A stretch of 64,000 bases of DNA from Lachnospiraceae bacterium. Lineage in GTDB: Bacteria > Bacillota > Clostridia > Lachnospirales > Lachnospiraceae. Below the pieces are notes generated by a model, which was not told the DNA's origin, ran no database searches, and saw only the letters and a program-made list of their open reading frames with translations. Shown piece after piece: positions 36,397-45,363 of this stretch (positions are counted from its first letter, which is position 1; each line of letters starts with the position of its first letter). The position numbers were made by a program, and so were the translations under genes. The stretch lies in NCBI GenBank assembly GCA_022794265.1, contig JAAWEK010000005.1, positions 1-64,000 of the forward strand, given 5' to 3'.

Positions 36397-36680
36397 TGAT
36401 TTAATCTTTCAAGCACCATATCATAACCATCGCTGCCATAGTTCAGAGAACGGTTAACCCTGCTGATAGTGGCTGTAGAGGCCCCTGTTGCTCTGGCTAT
36501 TTCACAATATGTTTTTTTCTCGCTCAGCATCTTTGCAACTTCATATCTCTGGGCCATGGACTGCAGCTCATTGATAGTACAGACATCCATAAAAAACTTA
36601 AAACATTCTTCTTCGTTTTGTAATGTAAGTACTGCTTCAAATAAATGATTCATCTCTTCATTTCTGATTTTATCCGTCAT
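36381..36680 (-). CDS. yerC: TrpR-like DNA-binding protein YerC/YecD
   Basis: A 99-residue TrpR-superfamily protein. The HTH is seen in MAQRYEVAKMLSEKKTYCEI and ARATGASTATISRVNRSLNY. The family groups with TrpR structurally, but its regulon is poorly known. SD ATGAGGTAAGG precedes ATG 36680, three bases after the PHP gene stop, so the two are one operon. Its gene lies about 6 kb from trpEGD, whose control by a T-box makes a TrpR-type role there unnecessary. Confidence 0.9.
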   Translation of the reverse strand: MTDKIRNEEMNHLFEAVLTLQNEEECFKFFMDVCTINELQSMAQRYEVAKMLSEKKTYCEIARATGASTATISRVNRSLNYGSDGYDMVLERLNQKKDD

Positions 36681-36683
36681 ACC

Positions 36684-37412
36684 TTACCTCATTTTATATT
36701 TATTAATGTATTCTTTTAAACGCTCCGGGAAATAATTCATAAGCAGTTCCTCCGGAAATCCTGTCTGATCTATCAGCTTCATCGCATATTGATAACAGCC
36801 CACCTTATCTTCAGCATGGGCATCACTGCCAATAATCACAGGAACATGATATTGTTTACATAGTTCTAATATTTTTATGTCGTTCTTTTCCGGATCCGTG
36901 CGGAAACTGCCAGGGGTCAGAGATGAATTGTTGATTTCCAGCAGCGTTCCATATTCTCTGGATGCCGCTACGATTTCTTCATAATTCAACGGAACCCGGC
37001 TGTCATCTGGATGACCGATAATATTAACCAGCGGATTTTTAATGGCTTTTACTATGGCATTTGTATTTTCCGCCTCGCTTCCGGAAGTATATCCTATATT
37101 ATTGTGGATACTGGCAATCACCACATCCATTTCCCTTAAAAGACTTTCCTCCATATCCACTTCACCGTTATAGCTGATAATATTTAATTCTACACCCAGA
37201 CACAATTCCACACCTTCTACGCTTCTGCAGGCATTTTTCAGATTCTGAAAATAAAACTCGTGGCATGTCCCTGGCATTGTCCGGGAATGTTCCGTAATTC
37301 CCAACAGTTCCAGACCTGCTCTGGCTGCCGCATGCGCCATTTCATTAATCGTATTATATGCATGTCCGCTGGCTACTGTATGGGTATGCATATCTAATAA
37401 ATATTTCTTCAC
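36684..37412 (-). CDS. PHP-domain phosphatase, YcdX type
   Basis: A 242-residue PHP-superfamily hydrolase. Metal-binding motifs are in order: DMHTHTVASGHAY, GITEHSRTMPG, IASIHN, IIGHPDDS and GSDAHAE. YcdX-type enzymes are phosphatases with a trinuclear zinc site; the substrate is uncertain. The start is GTG 37412 with GGAGG upstream. The yerC gene follows three bases after its stop. Confidence 0.9.
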   Translation of the reverse strand: MKKYLLDMHTHTVASGHAYNTINEMAHAAARAGLELLGITEHSRTMPGTCHEFYFQNLKNACRSVEGVELCLGVELNIISYNGEVDMEESLLREMDVVIASIHNNIGYTSGSEAENTNAIVKAIKNPLVNIIGHPDDSRVPLNYEEIVAASREYGTLLEINNSSLTPGSFRTDPEKNDIKILELCKQYHVPVIIGSDAHAEDKVGCYQYAMKLIDQTGFPEELLMNYFPERLKEYINKYKMR

Positions 37413-37666
37413 ACCAATCCTCCGTCTGTCTATTACACTTTAAATTGCTAAATCATTATTCTATTATACTATCATTTTTTCATATTGATTGCAAGCATCT
37501 ACATTCCCAACTGCCTTTTGTTGAAATTTATCAAAATAAAACAAAAAATAAATGATTTATTTTACATATTGACAAAAAAATGATTTGACTAATGATTATA
37601 GTTATGATATGCTTATTGAGGTAGCATTTCGCTTACCAATTTTTAATTTTTTTTGGAGGTATCACA

Positions 37667-37867
37667 ATGAACAAAGGTACAGTAAAATGGTTCAATAACC
37701 AGAAGGGTTACGGATTCATTTCTGATGAGCAGGGAAATGATGTATTCGTACACTACTCAGGACTTAACATGGACGGCTTCAAGTCTCTGGAAGAAGGCGC
37801 TGCTGTTGAATTCGAAGTAGTAAACGGAGCAAAAGGTCCTCAGGCTACAAACGTTACAAAATTATAA
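37667..37867 (+). CDS. cspA: Cold-shock protein, CspA family
   Basis: A 66-residue cold-shock domain protein with RNP1 KGYGFIS and RNP2 VFVHYSG intact. It binds single-stranded RNA and DNA and acts as an RNA chaperone. Strong SD TTGGAGG precedes ATG 37667. A promoter (TTGACT, 17 bp, TATGCT) ends about 55 bp upstream, and the leader contains an imperfect hairpin near 37620-37640, as is common for cold-shock control. A bidirectional terminator follows. Confidence 0.95.
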   Translation: MNKGTVKWFNNQKGYGFISDEQGNDVFVHYSGLNMDGFKSLEEGAAVEFEVVNGAKGPQATNVTKL

Positions 37868-37956
37868 TCAGTAAGTAAATGGTGTGCCTTTTTCAATATA
37901 TATAAATTTCGGTTTTTTATTTTGAATGAGCTATATTATTTAACAGAAATGATTAC

Positions 37957-37989
37957 AAAAAAGCTATCCTCTACCGGATAGCTTTTTTT
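37957..37989. terminator. Bidirectional terminator between cspA and hslO
   Basis: GCTATCC (37963-37969) and GGATAGC (37976-37982) with flanking AAAAAA and TTTTTTT make a stem that works on both strands. The hslO stop codon is inside it. Confidence 0.88.
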
Positions 37990-38852
37990 GTTAATTCCTT
38001 CAGTTCTTCCACATTAAACTTATAATTTGTATTACAAAAATGGCAATTTACTTCGATTTCTTTTCCATCATTTATCATATTTTTCAGTTCCTGTTTGCCC
38101 ACACTAATCAAGACCTTCTCCACTCTTTGTTTCGAGCAGTTACAGTTAAACTGCGTCGGAATCCTGTCCAGTATTTCAACTCCCAACTCTCCCAATACTT
38201 CATTCAGAATATCCTCCGGCGTCATTCCCTGTTCCAGCATCTGAGTGACCGAAGTTATTTCCGATACTTTTTCCTCCAGTCTCCGTACAATGGATTCATC
38301 TGCAAATGGCATAAGCTGAATAATAAAACCACCTGCCTGTTTTACCGTATTATCCCTCTCCATTAGTACTCCCAGGGCCACGGCCGATGGTACCTGCTCT
38401 GAGGAGGCAAAATAGTAAGTCAGGTCTTCCGCCACCTCACTGGTGGTAAGAGCTACCTGGCTGGAATAGGGTTCTTTCATTCCCAGATCTTTAATGACTG
38501 TCATGGTTCCATATCCGATGGCGGCGCCTACATCCAGTTTGCCCAGATAGTTTGGTGGTATGATTACATTAGGATTTCCCGGATAACCCTTTACATTTGC
38601 ATGGGAATCCGCCGTAACCGTTAATCCCTGAATCGGACCATCCCCCTTCATGGTGATTGTCAGAAGGTTGTCCTCTCCCTTCATCATACTGCCCATCATG
38701 GCAGCTCCGGTCAGCAGCCTTCCTAATGCTGCAGTCGCCACCGGACTGGTATTATGCACCTGTCTGGCATGTTCCGTCAATTCTCTGGATGTAATGGCAA
38801 ATGCCCGGATCTGACTGTCCGCTGCCGTTGCCCGGATAATATAATCTTTCAT
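37971..38852 (-). CDS. hslO: Redox-regulated chaperone Hsp33
   Basis: A 293-residue Hsp33 protein. The N-terminal chaperone body starts DYIIRATAADSQIRAFA, and the C-terminal zinc switch has CNCSK and CHFCN cysteine pairs. Oxidation releases zinc, and the unfolded switch region activates holdase function. It overlaps the stop of the upstream methyltransferase gene by four bases (ATGA), so translation is coupled. Confidence 0.96.
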   Translation of the reverse strand: MKDYIIRATAADSQIRAFAITSRELTEHARQVHNTSPVATAALGRLLTGAAMMGSMMKGEDNLLTITMKGDGPIQGLTVTADSHANVKGYPGNPNVIIPPNYLGKLDVGAAIGYGTMTVIKDLGMKEPYSSQVALTTSEVAEDLTYYFASSEQVPSAVALGVLMERDNTVKQAGGFIIQLMPFADESIVRRLEEKVSEITSVTQMLEQGMTPEDILNEVLGELGVEILDRIPTQFNCNCSKQRVEKVLISVGKQELKNMINDGKEIEVNCHFCNTNYKFNVEELKELTKKAIR

Positions 38853-39613
38853 GAATCCTGTTCCTCCTTCTGATATTCCCGTGCTATCACGTATATACGT
38901 TCACTCTCTGCTTTTACCTGCTCATGGGTAAATGCATCGTAAGCCGTCACAAATTTAAGTCCGGCTTTCTCTATTAATTCTATCACCCGGTTCAGAGAAT
39001 ATGCCCGTTGCAGATGGTTTTCCATATATCTGTCATAGCGTCCGTCCTCTCCCCGGATAAATAATGTCAAATCGTACTCATTTATCATTTCTTCTTCATA
39101 ATAATTATTTTCCCAGATAAAGCTTCCTTCCTCACGATTTTCCGCTATGGTGGCATCCCCAATCTGTCTGTATTTATACTCGGTATTTAAATCAAAAATA
39201 AACAGTCCCCCCATATCCAGATAGTTATTTACCAGTTGAAAAACCTGTAATAAGTCTTCTTCCTCTGTTATATAATTGATGGAATCACAAATACTTATAA
39301 TGGCCCGTACGGTTCCGTACAATTCAAATTCCCTCATGTCCTGATTCAGATACAATATATCATATCCTGACTGCTCTCTTTTGGAAACGGCAATATTCAG
39401 CATTTCATCTGCATTATCTATACCTATCATATCATAACCGGCTTCAGCCAGCAGTTCCGTCATGGTTCCGGTACCGCATCCCAGGTCCAGCAGCAATCCG
39501 TCGCGGATACCATATTCATTTAACAAAGCAATGAGATACTCTCCCCATTCCCGGTATGGAATATTGTCCATAAACATATCATATACGCCTGCAAATTCCG
39601 AATATGCTTCCAT
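38849..39613 (-). CDS. Class I SAM-dependent methyltransferase
   Basis: A 254-residue methyltransferase starting MEAYSEFAGVYDMFMDNIPY, a hallmark of a Firmicute family close to hslO and other stress genes. Motif I is LLLDLGCGTGTMTELL, motif II MIGIDNADEML, and motif IV IISICDSINYITEEEDLL. SD TGGAGG precedes ATG 39613. It overlaps hslO by four bases. The substrate is unknown; distant likeness to CmoA/BioC-type enzymes does not settle it. Confidence 0.88.
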   Translation of the reverse strand: MEAYSEFAGVYDMFMDNIPYREWGEYLIALLNEYGIRDGLLLDLGCGTGTMTELLAEAGYDMIGIDNADEMLNIAVSKREQSGYDILYLNQDMREFELYGTVRAIISICDSINYITEEEDLLQVFQLVNNYLDMGGLFIFDLNTEYKYRQIGDATIAENREEGSFIWENNYYEEEMINEYDLTLFIRGEDGRYDRYMENHLQRAYSLNRVIELIEKAGLKFVTAYDAFTHEQVKAESERIYVIAREYQKEEQDS

Positions 39614-39791
39614 TTTTCCTCCATCTTTCCTGTCCCATTTACAAGTGTCTGCATATTAATATAACTTATTTTTTAGCTAAAAGCAACCTTGATTATTCCC
39701 GGCAGATATTTTATAATCTAGTACAGTGACTTTTATCTTGAACAGCGCCGTTATGATAACCGTTAATCATTCCGGCGGAATGGAGACTGCT

Positions 39792-40790
39792 TTGAAAAGA
39801 GATTATATATATACCCATATCAGACACATCAGTTTAAGATTATTCAGTATATCTCTCATACCTTTGACACTTATAATCATTCTCGTGCTGAATATACCTT
39901 TTTCTGATGTTTTTTATCCAAGAAATCTGACCTATGCCAATTCGGCGGCGACCGTTTATGATTCCGGCAGCGAATATGTGGAAATAACCCTGAACAATAT
40001 CAATTATAGCGGATATGATTGTATTCGCCACGGAAAAATCTACGGCTCCTATTATTACAGTCTGGTGAATAATTCCTGCACCTTTATTCTGATTGATACA
40101 TCCGAAATGGGCGAAATACCGCCCACACTAACCAATTATACCATAACCGCCAGACTTGTTCCTGCCGATTCCCTTCTGGATGAAGTTATGCAGTCATTCG
40201 CCATGGATATTGGCTGGACCTTTGAAGGTCTTAAAAATGTATCCTCTTCTGTTGTAATTGATGAAACGGAATATAATCTGGCTTTTTATACTTATCTGGC
40301 TATCACTTTTGCATTTTTGTTTCTTTGCATTATAAGTTTTATGATTGCAAACATTATTTATTTAATATTTCCGGGACTTTATCCGGCATGTATCAATTTC
40401 CGCAGAATCAGCAACGGTCAGCGCAGTTTAGTACATGTAAACCACGAATTATCCCAGCATGTGATTCTTCACTCAGGCAATATATCCCTGACGAAACATT
40501 ATCTGGCTGCATTTTCACCTTTTCATCTGGAAATCGTACCGATTAACAAAATCATATGGGCATATGAACATACAAAATGGCATCGGCTGCTTTGGATTAA
40601 ATCAAACCTGACATATTCCCTATATGTCATATGTCATAAGAATATACACATCTATTCTCCCCGGAATACAAAAGAGGATATTGATGCCGTCATTGATTAT
40701 TTCAAAAGCAGATATCCGGATATTTTAATCGGATTTTCAAAAGAAAACAAACTGGAAACCAGACAGAGACTTCGGGAACATACCAAATAA
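39792..40790 (+). CDS. Two-helix membrane protein of unknown function
   Basis: A protein of about 332 residues if TTG 39792 (GGAG six bases upstream) is the start; an ATG at 39780 and a GTG at 39726 are in frame but have no SD. The promoter TTGATT, 17 bp, TATAAT (about 39691-39719) places transcription start near 39726. There is a membrane helix near the N-terminus (LFSISLIPLTLIIILVLNI), a large extracytoplasmic domain with Asn and Tyr richness, a second helix (LAITFAFLFLCIISFMIANI) and a cytoplasmic tail. I do not recognise the family with confidence; similar proteins seem frequent in Lachnospiraceae. Confidence 0.7.
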   Translation: MKRDYIYTHIRHISLRLFSISLIPLTLIIILVLNIPFSDVFYPRNLTYANSAATVYDSGSEYVEITLNNINYSGYDCIRHGKIYGSYYYSLVNNSCTFILIDTSEMGEIPPTLTNYTITARLVPADSLLDEVMQSFAMDIGWTFEGLKNVSSSVVIDETEYNLAFYTYLAITFAFLFLCIISFMIANIIYLIFPGLYPACINFRRISNGQRSLVHVNHELSQHVILHSGNISLTKHYLAAFSPFHLEIVPINKIIWAYEHTKWHRLLWIKSNLTYSLYVICHKNIHIYSPRNTKEDIDAVIDYFKSRYPDILIGFSKENKLETRQRLREHTK

Positions 40791-40821
40791 AATATTCCTG
40801 GTATTCCTTGTTCCAGTGTTA

Positions 40822-40850
40822 TAAAAACAGCCGGGAGAATTCCCGGCTGT
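40822..40850 (-). terminator. Terminator of the SEC-C gene
   Basis: ACAGCCGGGA and TCCCGGCTGT form a 10-bp stem with a four-base loop, followed on the minus strand by TTTTTAT. Confidence 0.88.
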
Positions 40851-40869
40851 CAAACATTCACTATTATAT

Positions 40870-41388
40870 TTATCTTCCGCAGCAATGCTTATATTTCTTA
40901 CCGCTGCCACACGGACATGGGTCGTTGCGGCCTATTTTCGCTCCTTTTACTACGGTATGTGAAGACTTCTGCTCTTTATATAACTCTTTTCTTCTTTCCT
41001 CTGGAATCAAATCATTCCATGCTTCCAGATTATATAACCAGTCAGCCTTACACTCTACCATGTTCTTATATAATATTTCTTTATCATAACCAAGATTAAC
41101 AACAGTGTCCTCTGTCATCTCCTCGATTGGATTTTCCTGTTTCAGACTTTCATTGATTCCATCCAGGAACCCTACCATAATTAACAGCTCGACGCCGTAC
41201 TTTTCAGCCAGTTCCTTCACTGTTCCTGTAACTACTTCATCAGGATTTGCGAGAATCTTCTCATATATTCCCTGTTCCAGCGTAAAATAATGAGCCCAGA
41301 ATCTGTTACTGTCCTGCTGACTCTTCTCAGATGAATATGCAATTCCTCTCCAGGTCTCTAATAAAGTCAGTTCTCTCTGTTCTTCCAT
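40870..41388 (-). CDS. SEC-C motif protein
   Basis: A 172-residue protein ending in the SEC-C zinc motif [13 protein letters not shown]. The N-terminal part is helical and unassigned. SEC-C motifs bind zinc and, in SecA, ribosomes and SecB, so this may be a ribosome-associated accessory protein. ATG 41388 was chosen because the GGAGG SD lies between it and an earlier ATG. It is monocistronic. Confidence 0.85.
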   Translation of the reverse strand: MEEQRELTLLETWRGIAYSSEKSQQDSNRFWAHYFTLEQGIYEKILANPDEVVTGTVKELAEKYGVELLIMVGFLDGINESLKQENPIEEMTEDTVVNLGYDKEILYKNMVECKADWLYNLEAWNDLIPEERRKELYKEQKSSHTVVKGAKIGRNDPCPCGSGKKYKHCCGR

Positions 41389-41521
41389 GTTAACCTCCAT
41401 TTTAGCAAATTGCCGGTTTGGGCAATCAAATAGTATTTCGAGGAATAATTATATATCATATGGGGAAATTTTTCAAGTTGAACTATTTTCAATTTGCTTT
41501 CAATCACAATTTTTTCAGCTT

Positions 41522-42532
41522 TTATCCCTGATTTGACATCGCCACAAATCGGTTCAGTTTTTCCAATGCCATTCCTGACATTACAACCTCTCTTGCCCTT
41601 CCGGCTGCCTCTGCCAGTGTGATATCCGGCCTTGCCACATAGATTCCCGCCGCCGCATTCAATATTACCGCATCCGTCTTTGCTCCCTCTCCGCCATTTA
41701 AAATTTCTCTGGTAATAGCCGCATTTTCTTCTGGTGTTCCGCCGGCTATCTCTTCTTTGTGATATCTGGGAATACCCAGTTTTTCAGGCTCTATTATATA
41801 CGATTGAAATATTCCGTTCCGATATTCACATACGGAAGTCGGTGCACTGACCGAAATTTCATCCAGACCATCCTGTCCGTAAACCACCATACAGTTCCTG
41901 ACCCCCAGTTTTGCCAGTACTCTGGCCATAGGCTCTACCAGCTTTTCATCATAAACTCCCATTACCTGCATATTGGCATTTGCCGGATTTGCCAACGGTC
42001 CCAGAATATTAAATATGGTCCGGATTCCCAGTTCCTTTCGAACCGCCCCCACATACTTCATGGCGCTGTGATATTTCTGTGCGAACAGGAAACAAATTCC
42101 GATTTCCTCCAGCATCCTCTGACTGTTTTCTACCGAAGTGGATATATTTACTCCCAAAGCTTCTAAAACATCCGCTGCACCGCTTTTGCTGGAAGCTGCC
42201 CGATTGCCGTGTTTCGCAACCGGTATACCAGCAGCCGAAATCACAAGAGAGGCTGTCGTAGATATATTAAATGAATTTGATTTATCCCCTCCGGTACCAA
42301 CGATTTCCAAAACATCCATTTTATGTTGTAGCGGAGTAGCATGCTTTCTCATGCCTACGGCTGAAGCCGAGATTTCATCAATGGTCTCGCCCTTCATCAT
42401 CAGAACGGACAGATACGCACTTTTCTGTACCTCTGAAGCCTCCCCGCTCATAATCTCATCCATTACCTGTTCTGCTTCTTCATAGGTCAAATCCTGTTTA
42501 TTCGTTAACTTTAAAATTGCTTCTTTAATCAT
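41522..42532 (-). CDS. trpD: Anthranilate phosphoribosyltransferase
   Basis: A 336-residue enzyme that links anthranilate to PRPP. The PRPP loop is GTGGDKSNSFNIST, followed by KHGNRAASSKSGAADVLEALG, all intact. SD GGAGAGAA precedes ATG 42532. It is third in the trpE-trpG-trpD transcript; a 71-bp gap to trpG contains a hairpin repeat shared with the hisC leader. No trpC, trpF, trpB or trpA gene follows; the next gene is unrelated. Confidence 0.97.
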   Translation of the reverse strand: MIKEAILKLTNKQDLTYEEAEQVMDEIMSGEASEVQKSAYLSVLMMKGETIDEISASAVGMRKHATPLQHKMDVLEIVGTGGDKSNSFNISTTASLVISAAGIPVAKHGNRAASSKSGAADVLEALGVNISTSVENSQRMLEEIGICFLFAQKYHSAMKYVGAVRKELGIRTIFNILGPLANPANANMQVMGVYDEKLVEPMARVLAKLGVRNCMVVYGQDGLDEISVSAPTSVCEYRNGIFQSYIIEPEKLGIPRYHKEEIAGGTPEENAAITREILNGGEGAKTDAVILNAAAGIYVARPDITLAEAAGRAREVVMSGMALEKLNRFVAMSNQG

Positions 42533-42568
42533 AACGATTCTCTCCTTTTCATAATATTATATACTTAG

Positions 42569-42615
42569 GTGATTGCAAAACCCGTAGCCCCAGACCGGAA
42601 GTTTCAACGGATTGC
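42569..42615 (-). repeat. Structured intergenic repeat, copy A (before trpD)
   Basis: A 47-nt stretch matches 57352-57398 without gaps at 31 positions; 14 of the 16 differences are transitions. On the mRNA strand it folds as GAAAC...GUUUU outer and GGUC/GGCU inner stems with a UGG loop. It overlaps the last 12 nt of trpG and ends 36 nt before the trpD start codon. Confidence 0.6.
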
Positions 42616-43173
42616 AATAAAATTTTCTATCATCTTTTTTCCATCCGGTGTCAGTATAGATTCCGGATGAAACTGAACACCGTATATCTCATATTCCCTG
42701 TGCTCTACCGCCATTATTTCTCCATCCTCCGCTACCGCCGTTATCCGCAATTCTTCCGGAATGGTATCTTCCACAGCTGCAAGAGAATGATATCGTGCCA
42801 CTGGAATCTCGGAAGCCATGCCATAGAATAATTTACATTTGTTGTCTGCTTTAACCATAGACATTTTTCCATGCATCAGCTTTTTTGCATAAGAGACTGT
42901 ACCTCCAAAAGCTTCACAAATCGACTGATGACCCAGACACACACCCAGAACCGGAACTTCCTTTCCTAAAGCTTTTACAGCTTCGATACAGACTCCTGCA
43001 TCTCCAGGTCTTCCTGGTCCCGGCGATAAAATAATCCGTTCCGGATGGAATGCCTGAATTTCTTCTATTGTATATTCATCATTACGGATAACCTTTATAT
43101 CCGGTTCAATTGCGCCCACCAACTGATACAGGTTATAAGAAAAACTGTCATAATTATCGATTAACAATATCAT
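42604..43173 (-). CDS. trpG: Anthranilate synthase glutamine amidotransferase subunit
   Basis: A 189-residue class I glutaminase. The nucleophile elbow is LGVCLGHQS and the His-Glu pair is in VQFHPESI. It supplies ammonia to TrpE. The ATG overlaps the trpE stop by one base (TAATG) and the SD AAGGAGG lies within trpE, so expression is coupled and stoichiometric. The family can also serve PabB, but its position fixes the anthranilate role. Confidence 0.96.
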   Translation of the reverse strand: MILLIDNYDSFSYNLYQLVGAIEPDIKVIRNDEYTIEEIQAFHPERIILSPGPGRPGDAGVCIEAVKALGKEVPVLGVCLGHQSICEAFGGTVSYAKKLMHGKMSMVKADNKCKLFYGMASEIPVARYHSLAAVEDTIPEELRITAVAEDGEIMAVEHREYEIYGVQFHPESILTPDGKKMIENFIAIR

Positions 43174-44669
43174 TACTCAATACCTCCTTCAGCTGTCTCT
43201 ATTGCTTTCATTACTGCCTTTGCTTTATTGATGCATTCCTCAAATTCATTTTCCGGTACGCTGTCCGCCACAATTCCTGCACCAGAGCGAACAAATACTC
43301 TGCCGTTTTTCTTAAATGCAATCCGAATGGCAATACAAACATCCAGATTTCCGGTAAAATCCAGATATCCAATGGCGCCTCCATAAATTCCCCGTTTATT
43401 GTTTTCCAGTTCATTAATTATTTCACAGGCCCGGATTTTTGGCGCACCAGACAGGGTTCCAGCCGGAAGTACGGCATCGATTGCATGAACAGCGCTTTTA
43501 TCATCCCGGATTTCACCTTTCACCGTGGAACCAATATGCATAACATGAGAATACCGCTCCACTGACATATATTTTTCCACTTCCACGCTTCCGAAACGGC
43601 TGATTTTCCCTAAATCGTTCCTGCCCAAATCCACAAGCATATTATGTTCTGCCCGCTCTTTTTCATCGGACAACAGTTCTTCTTCCAGCCTTTTATCCTC
43701 TTTCTCCGTCTCTCCCCTCTTTCTTGTGCCTGCCAGCGGAAATGTATGCAGCGTTCCATCCTGAAGTTTCACCAGTGTTTCCGGCGATGCTCCTGCAATC
43801 TCAATATCATTGCCGGTAAAATAAAACATATAAGGTGATGGATTTAATGTCCGCAGTACCCGGTACACATCAAGCAGACTTCCTTCAAAATCAGCTTCTA
43901 ACCGGTTGGATAATACCACCTGAAAAATATCACCTTCCGTAATATAATGTTTTGCCCTTTCTACCATTTCGCAGAATTCCGTTTTATCAAATAACTTTCG
44001 GAATTCTGAGGTCACATGTGCCGGTTTTATCTCTGCCAGCGCTCCCTCGGAAATGATTCGGGAAATCATTTCAATTCTCTCCATACCTTGTTCATATTCC
44101 CACCGAAAATTTTCCGTCTTAACATTGGTTATGATTATAATTTTTTGCCGGAAATTATCAAATGCAATTACATCATTAAACAGCATTAAATCCACATCAT
44201 TAAATTCCTCCTGGTCTTCGGCATCCAGATTTAATGAGGGTTCGCTATATTTAATATAATCATATGAAAAATATCCTACCAGTCCTCCTGTAAAAGGTGG
44301 AAATCCTTCCAGTTTCGGACTTTTGTTTTCATCAATAATCTGTTGAATATAACGGCCCGGATGCTTTGTCAATATATTCTGAACTTCATCTTCCGCTTCG
44401 GAATCCGAAGTCTTCCTTTTTATAGTCATTTTTCCATTGACGCATGTTAAATCTAACACAGGCCGAAATCCCAGAAACGTATATCGTCCCCACTTTTTAT
44501 TATCCTCTGCGCTTTCCAGCAGATAACAGTGTCCACTGAATTTTTTTAATTTCCGAAGAACCTCTATAGGAGTCCGCATATCGGAATAGATTTCTTTCTT
44601 AATCGGAATCACTTTATATTTTCCTGATTCCGCAAACTGCAATGCTTCTTCATAAACAGGAGTATACAT
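43173..44669 (-). CDS. trpE: Anthranilate synthase component I
   Basis: A 498-residue chorismate-utilising enzyme. The Trp feedback site is suggested by the N-terminal LLES segment. The catalytic domain contains FQVVLSNRLEADF, SPYMFYF, ASPETLVKL, FPLAGTRKRG, HNMLVDLGRNDLG, and FVRSGAGIVADS. It starts the operon behind the tryptophan T-box. ATG 44669 has AGGTAG upstream. Confidence 0.97.
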   Translation of the reverse strand: MYTPVYEEALQFAESGKYKVIPIKKEIYSDMRTPIEVLRKLKKFSGHCYLLESAEDNKKWGRYTFLGFRPVLDLTCVNGKMTIKRKTSDSEAEDEVQNILTKHPGRYIQQIIDENKSPKLEGFPPFTGGLVGYFSYDYIKYSEPSLNLDAEDQEEFNDVDLMLFNDVIAFDNFRQKIIIITNVKTENFRWEYEQGMERIEMISRIISEGALAEIKPAHVTSEFRKLFDKTEFCEMVERAKHYITEGDIFQVVLSNRLEADFEGSLLDVYRVLRTLNPSPYMFYFTGNDIEIAGASPETLVKLQDGTLHTFPLAGTRKRGETEKEDKRLEEELLSDEKERAEHNMLVDLGRNDLGKISRFGSVEVEKYMSVERYSHVMHIGSTVKGEIRDDKSAVHAIDAVLPAGTLSGAPKIRACEIINELENNKRGIYGGAIGYLDFTGNLDVCIAIRIAFKKNGRVFVRSGAGIVADSVPENEFEECINKAKAVMKAIETAEGGIE

Positions 44670-44777
44670 AATTTCTACCTGTGCCGGCTGCCGTTTCTCC
44701 AGCTACGATTGAAAATATACTATGACAGCCGCACCTTTCCTTTCTTTTTCATTCTTTCAACCATATACATAAGACAC

Positions 44778-45040
44778 AAAAAAATCCCTGACAGAGTTTA
44801 CCTCTGCCAAGGACGAATCATTTATCCGCGGTGCCACCTTGATTCACGGATATCCAATAATAAATCAAATATCCATGCGCTTTACAGAATACCAACATAT
44901 TCCTGACAACTAACGTGTGTCTTACGTCATAGAATACTTGGCTTGCGCCGTTCCCTATGCCCTCCGTGGTCCATTTAACAAGCTGCATCTCTGTCTGTTT
45001 CCACCATCCAGACTCTCTGTAAGCGCATTTCATGTTTTTA
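44778..45040 (-). promoter_or_regulatory. Tryptophan T-box leader
   Basis: The T-box core AAGGTGGCACCGCG is at 44827-44840 (minus strand). Stem I carries the AGAGAG-type bulge and a GGTGGAAA distal region, with UGG (Trp) followed by A at 44971-44973 in the specifier position (AAATGGACC). A terminator (stem CCTT..CAGAG/CTCTG..AGGG and T-run) spans 44778-44814. Uncharged tRNA-Trp would pair with UGG and the UGGC bulge and favour antitermination into trpEGD. Confidence 0.93.
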
Positions 45041-45085
45041 TCTCCACATCAACGGTTTAATTAATTAAAATATTAAACTGTCATC

Positions 45086-45113
45086 ATTATACAACATCCA
45101 ACTGATTTGTCAA
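45086..45113 (-). promoter_or_regulatory. Promoter of trpEGD
   Basis: TTGACA (45108-45113), 16-bp spacer, TATAAT (45086-45091) on the minus strand, about 40 bp upstream of the T-box stem I. Confidence 0.85.
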
Positions 45114-45135
45114 TATAAATACAACAAAAAATTAG

Positions 45136-45345
45136 TTATTTTGTTGTATCTTCTCCCCTCAGCAATTTTGCAACCCATAAAAAAACATATAACAAAGCGG
45201 GAACAATAACCGTGGCATACAGAGATGCCATAAACAGGGAATGAGAAACAGAGTTTCCCAGTATGGCAAGAACCAGCGTTGTCAGATAAAGTCCCAGAAT
45301 TATTATGACTGCCGTCACTGCCATAATCTGCTTAAATCTTTTCAT
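45136..45345 (-). CDS. Small two-helix membrane protein
   Basis: A 69-residue protein with two membrane helices (IMAVTAVIIILGLYLTTLVL and LFMASLYATVIVPALLYVFL) and a basic N-terminus. A short SD (AAGGAT) precedes ATG 45345. It follows the unknown gene at 45364 by 18 bp and likely shares its transcript. Family unknown; small membrane proteins of this form are common in Lachnospiraceae. Confidence 0.7.
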   Translation of the reverse strand: MKRFKQIMAVTAVIIILGLYLTTLVLAILGNSVSHSLFMASLYATVIVPALLYVFLWVAKLLRGEDTTK

Positions 45346-45363
45346 AACTTATCCTTTCGTTCT

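Noticed and set aside
37486..37530. Possible third copy of the 47-nt structured repeat
   Set aside because: It shares the first eight bases and a few at the end only, and the hairpin arms are not kept.
44818..45033. Minus-strand 71-codon frame starting MKCAYRESG
   Set aside because: It coincides with the tryptophan T-box leader; the conserved RNA explains the sequence, so it is not treated as coding.
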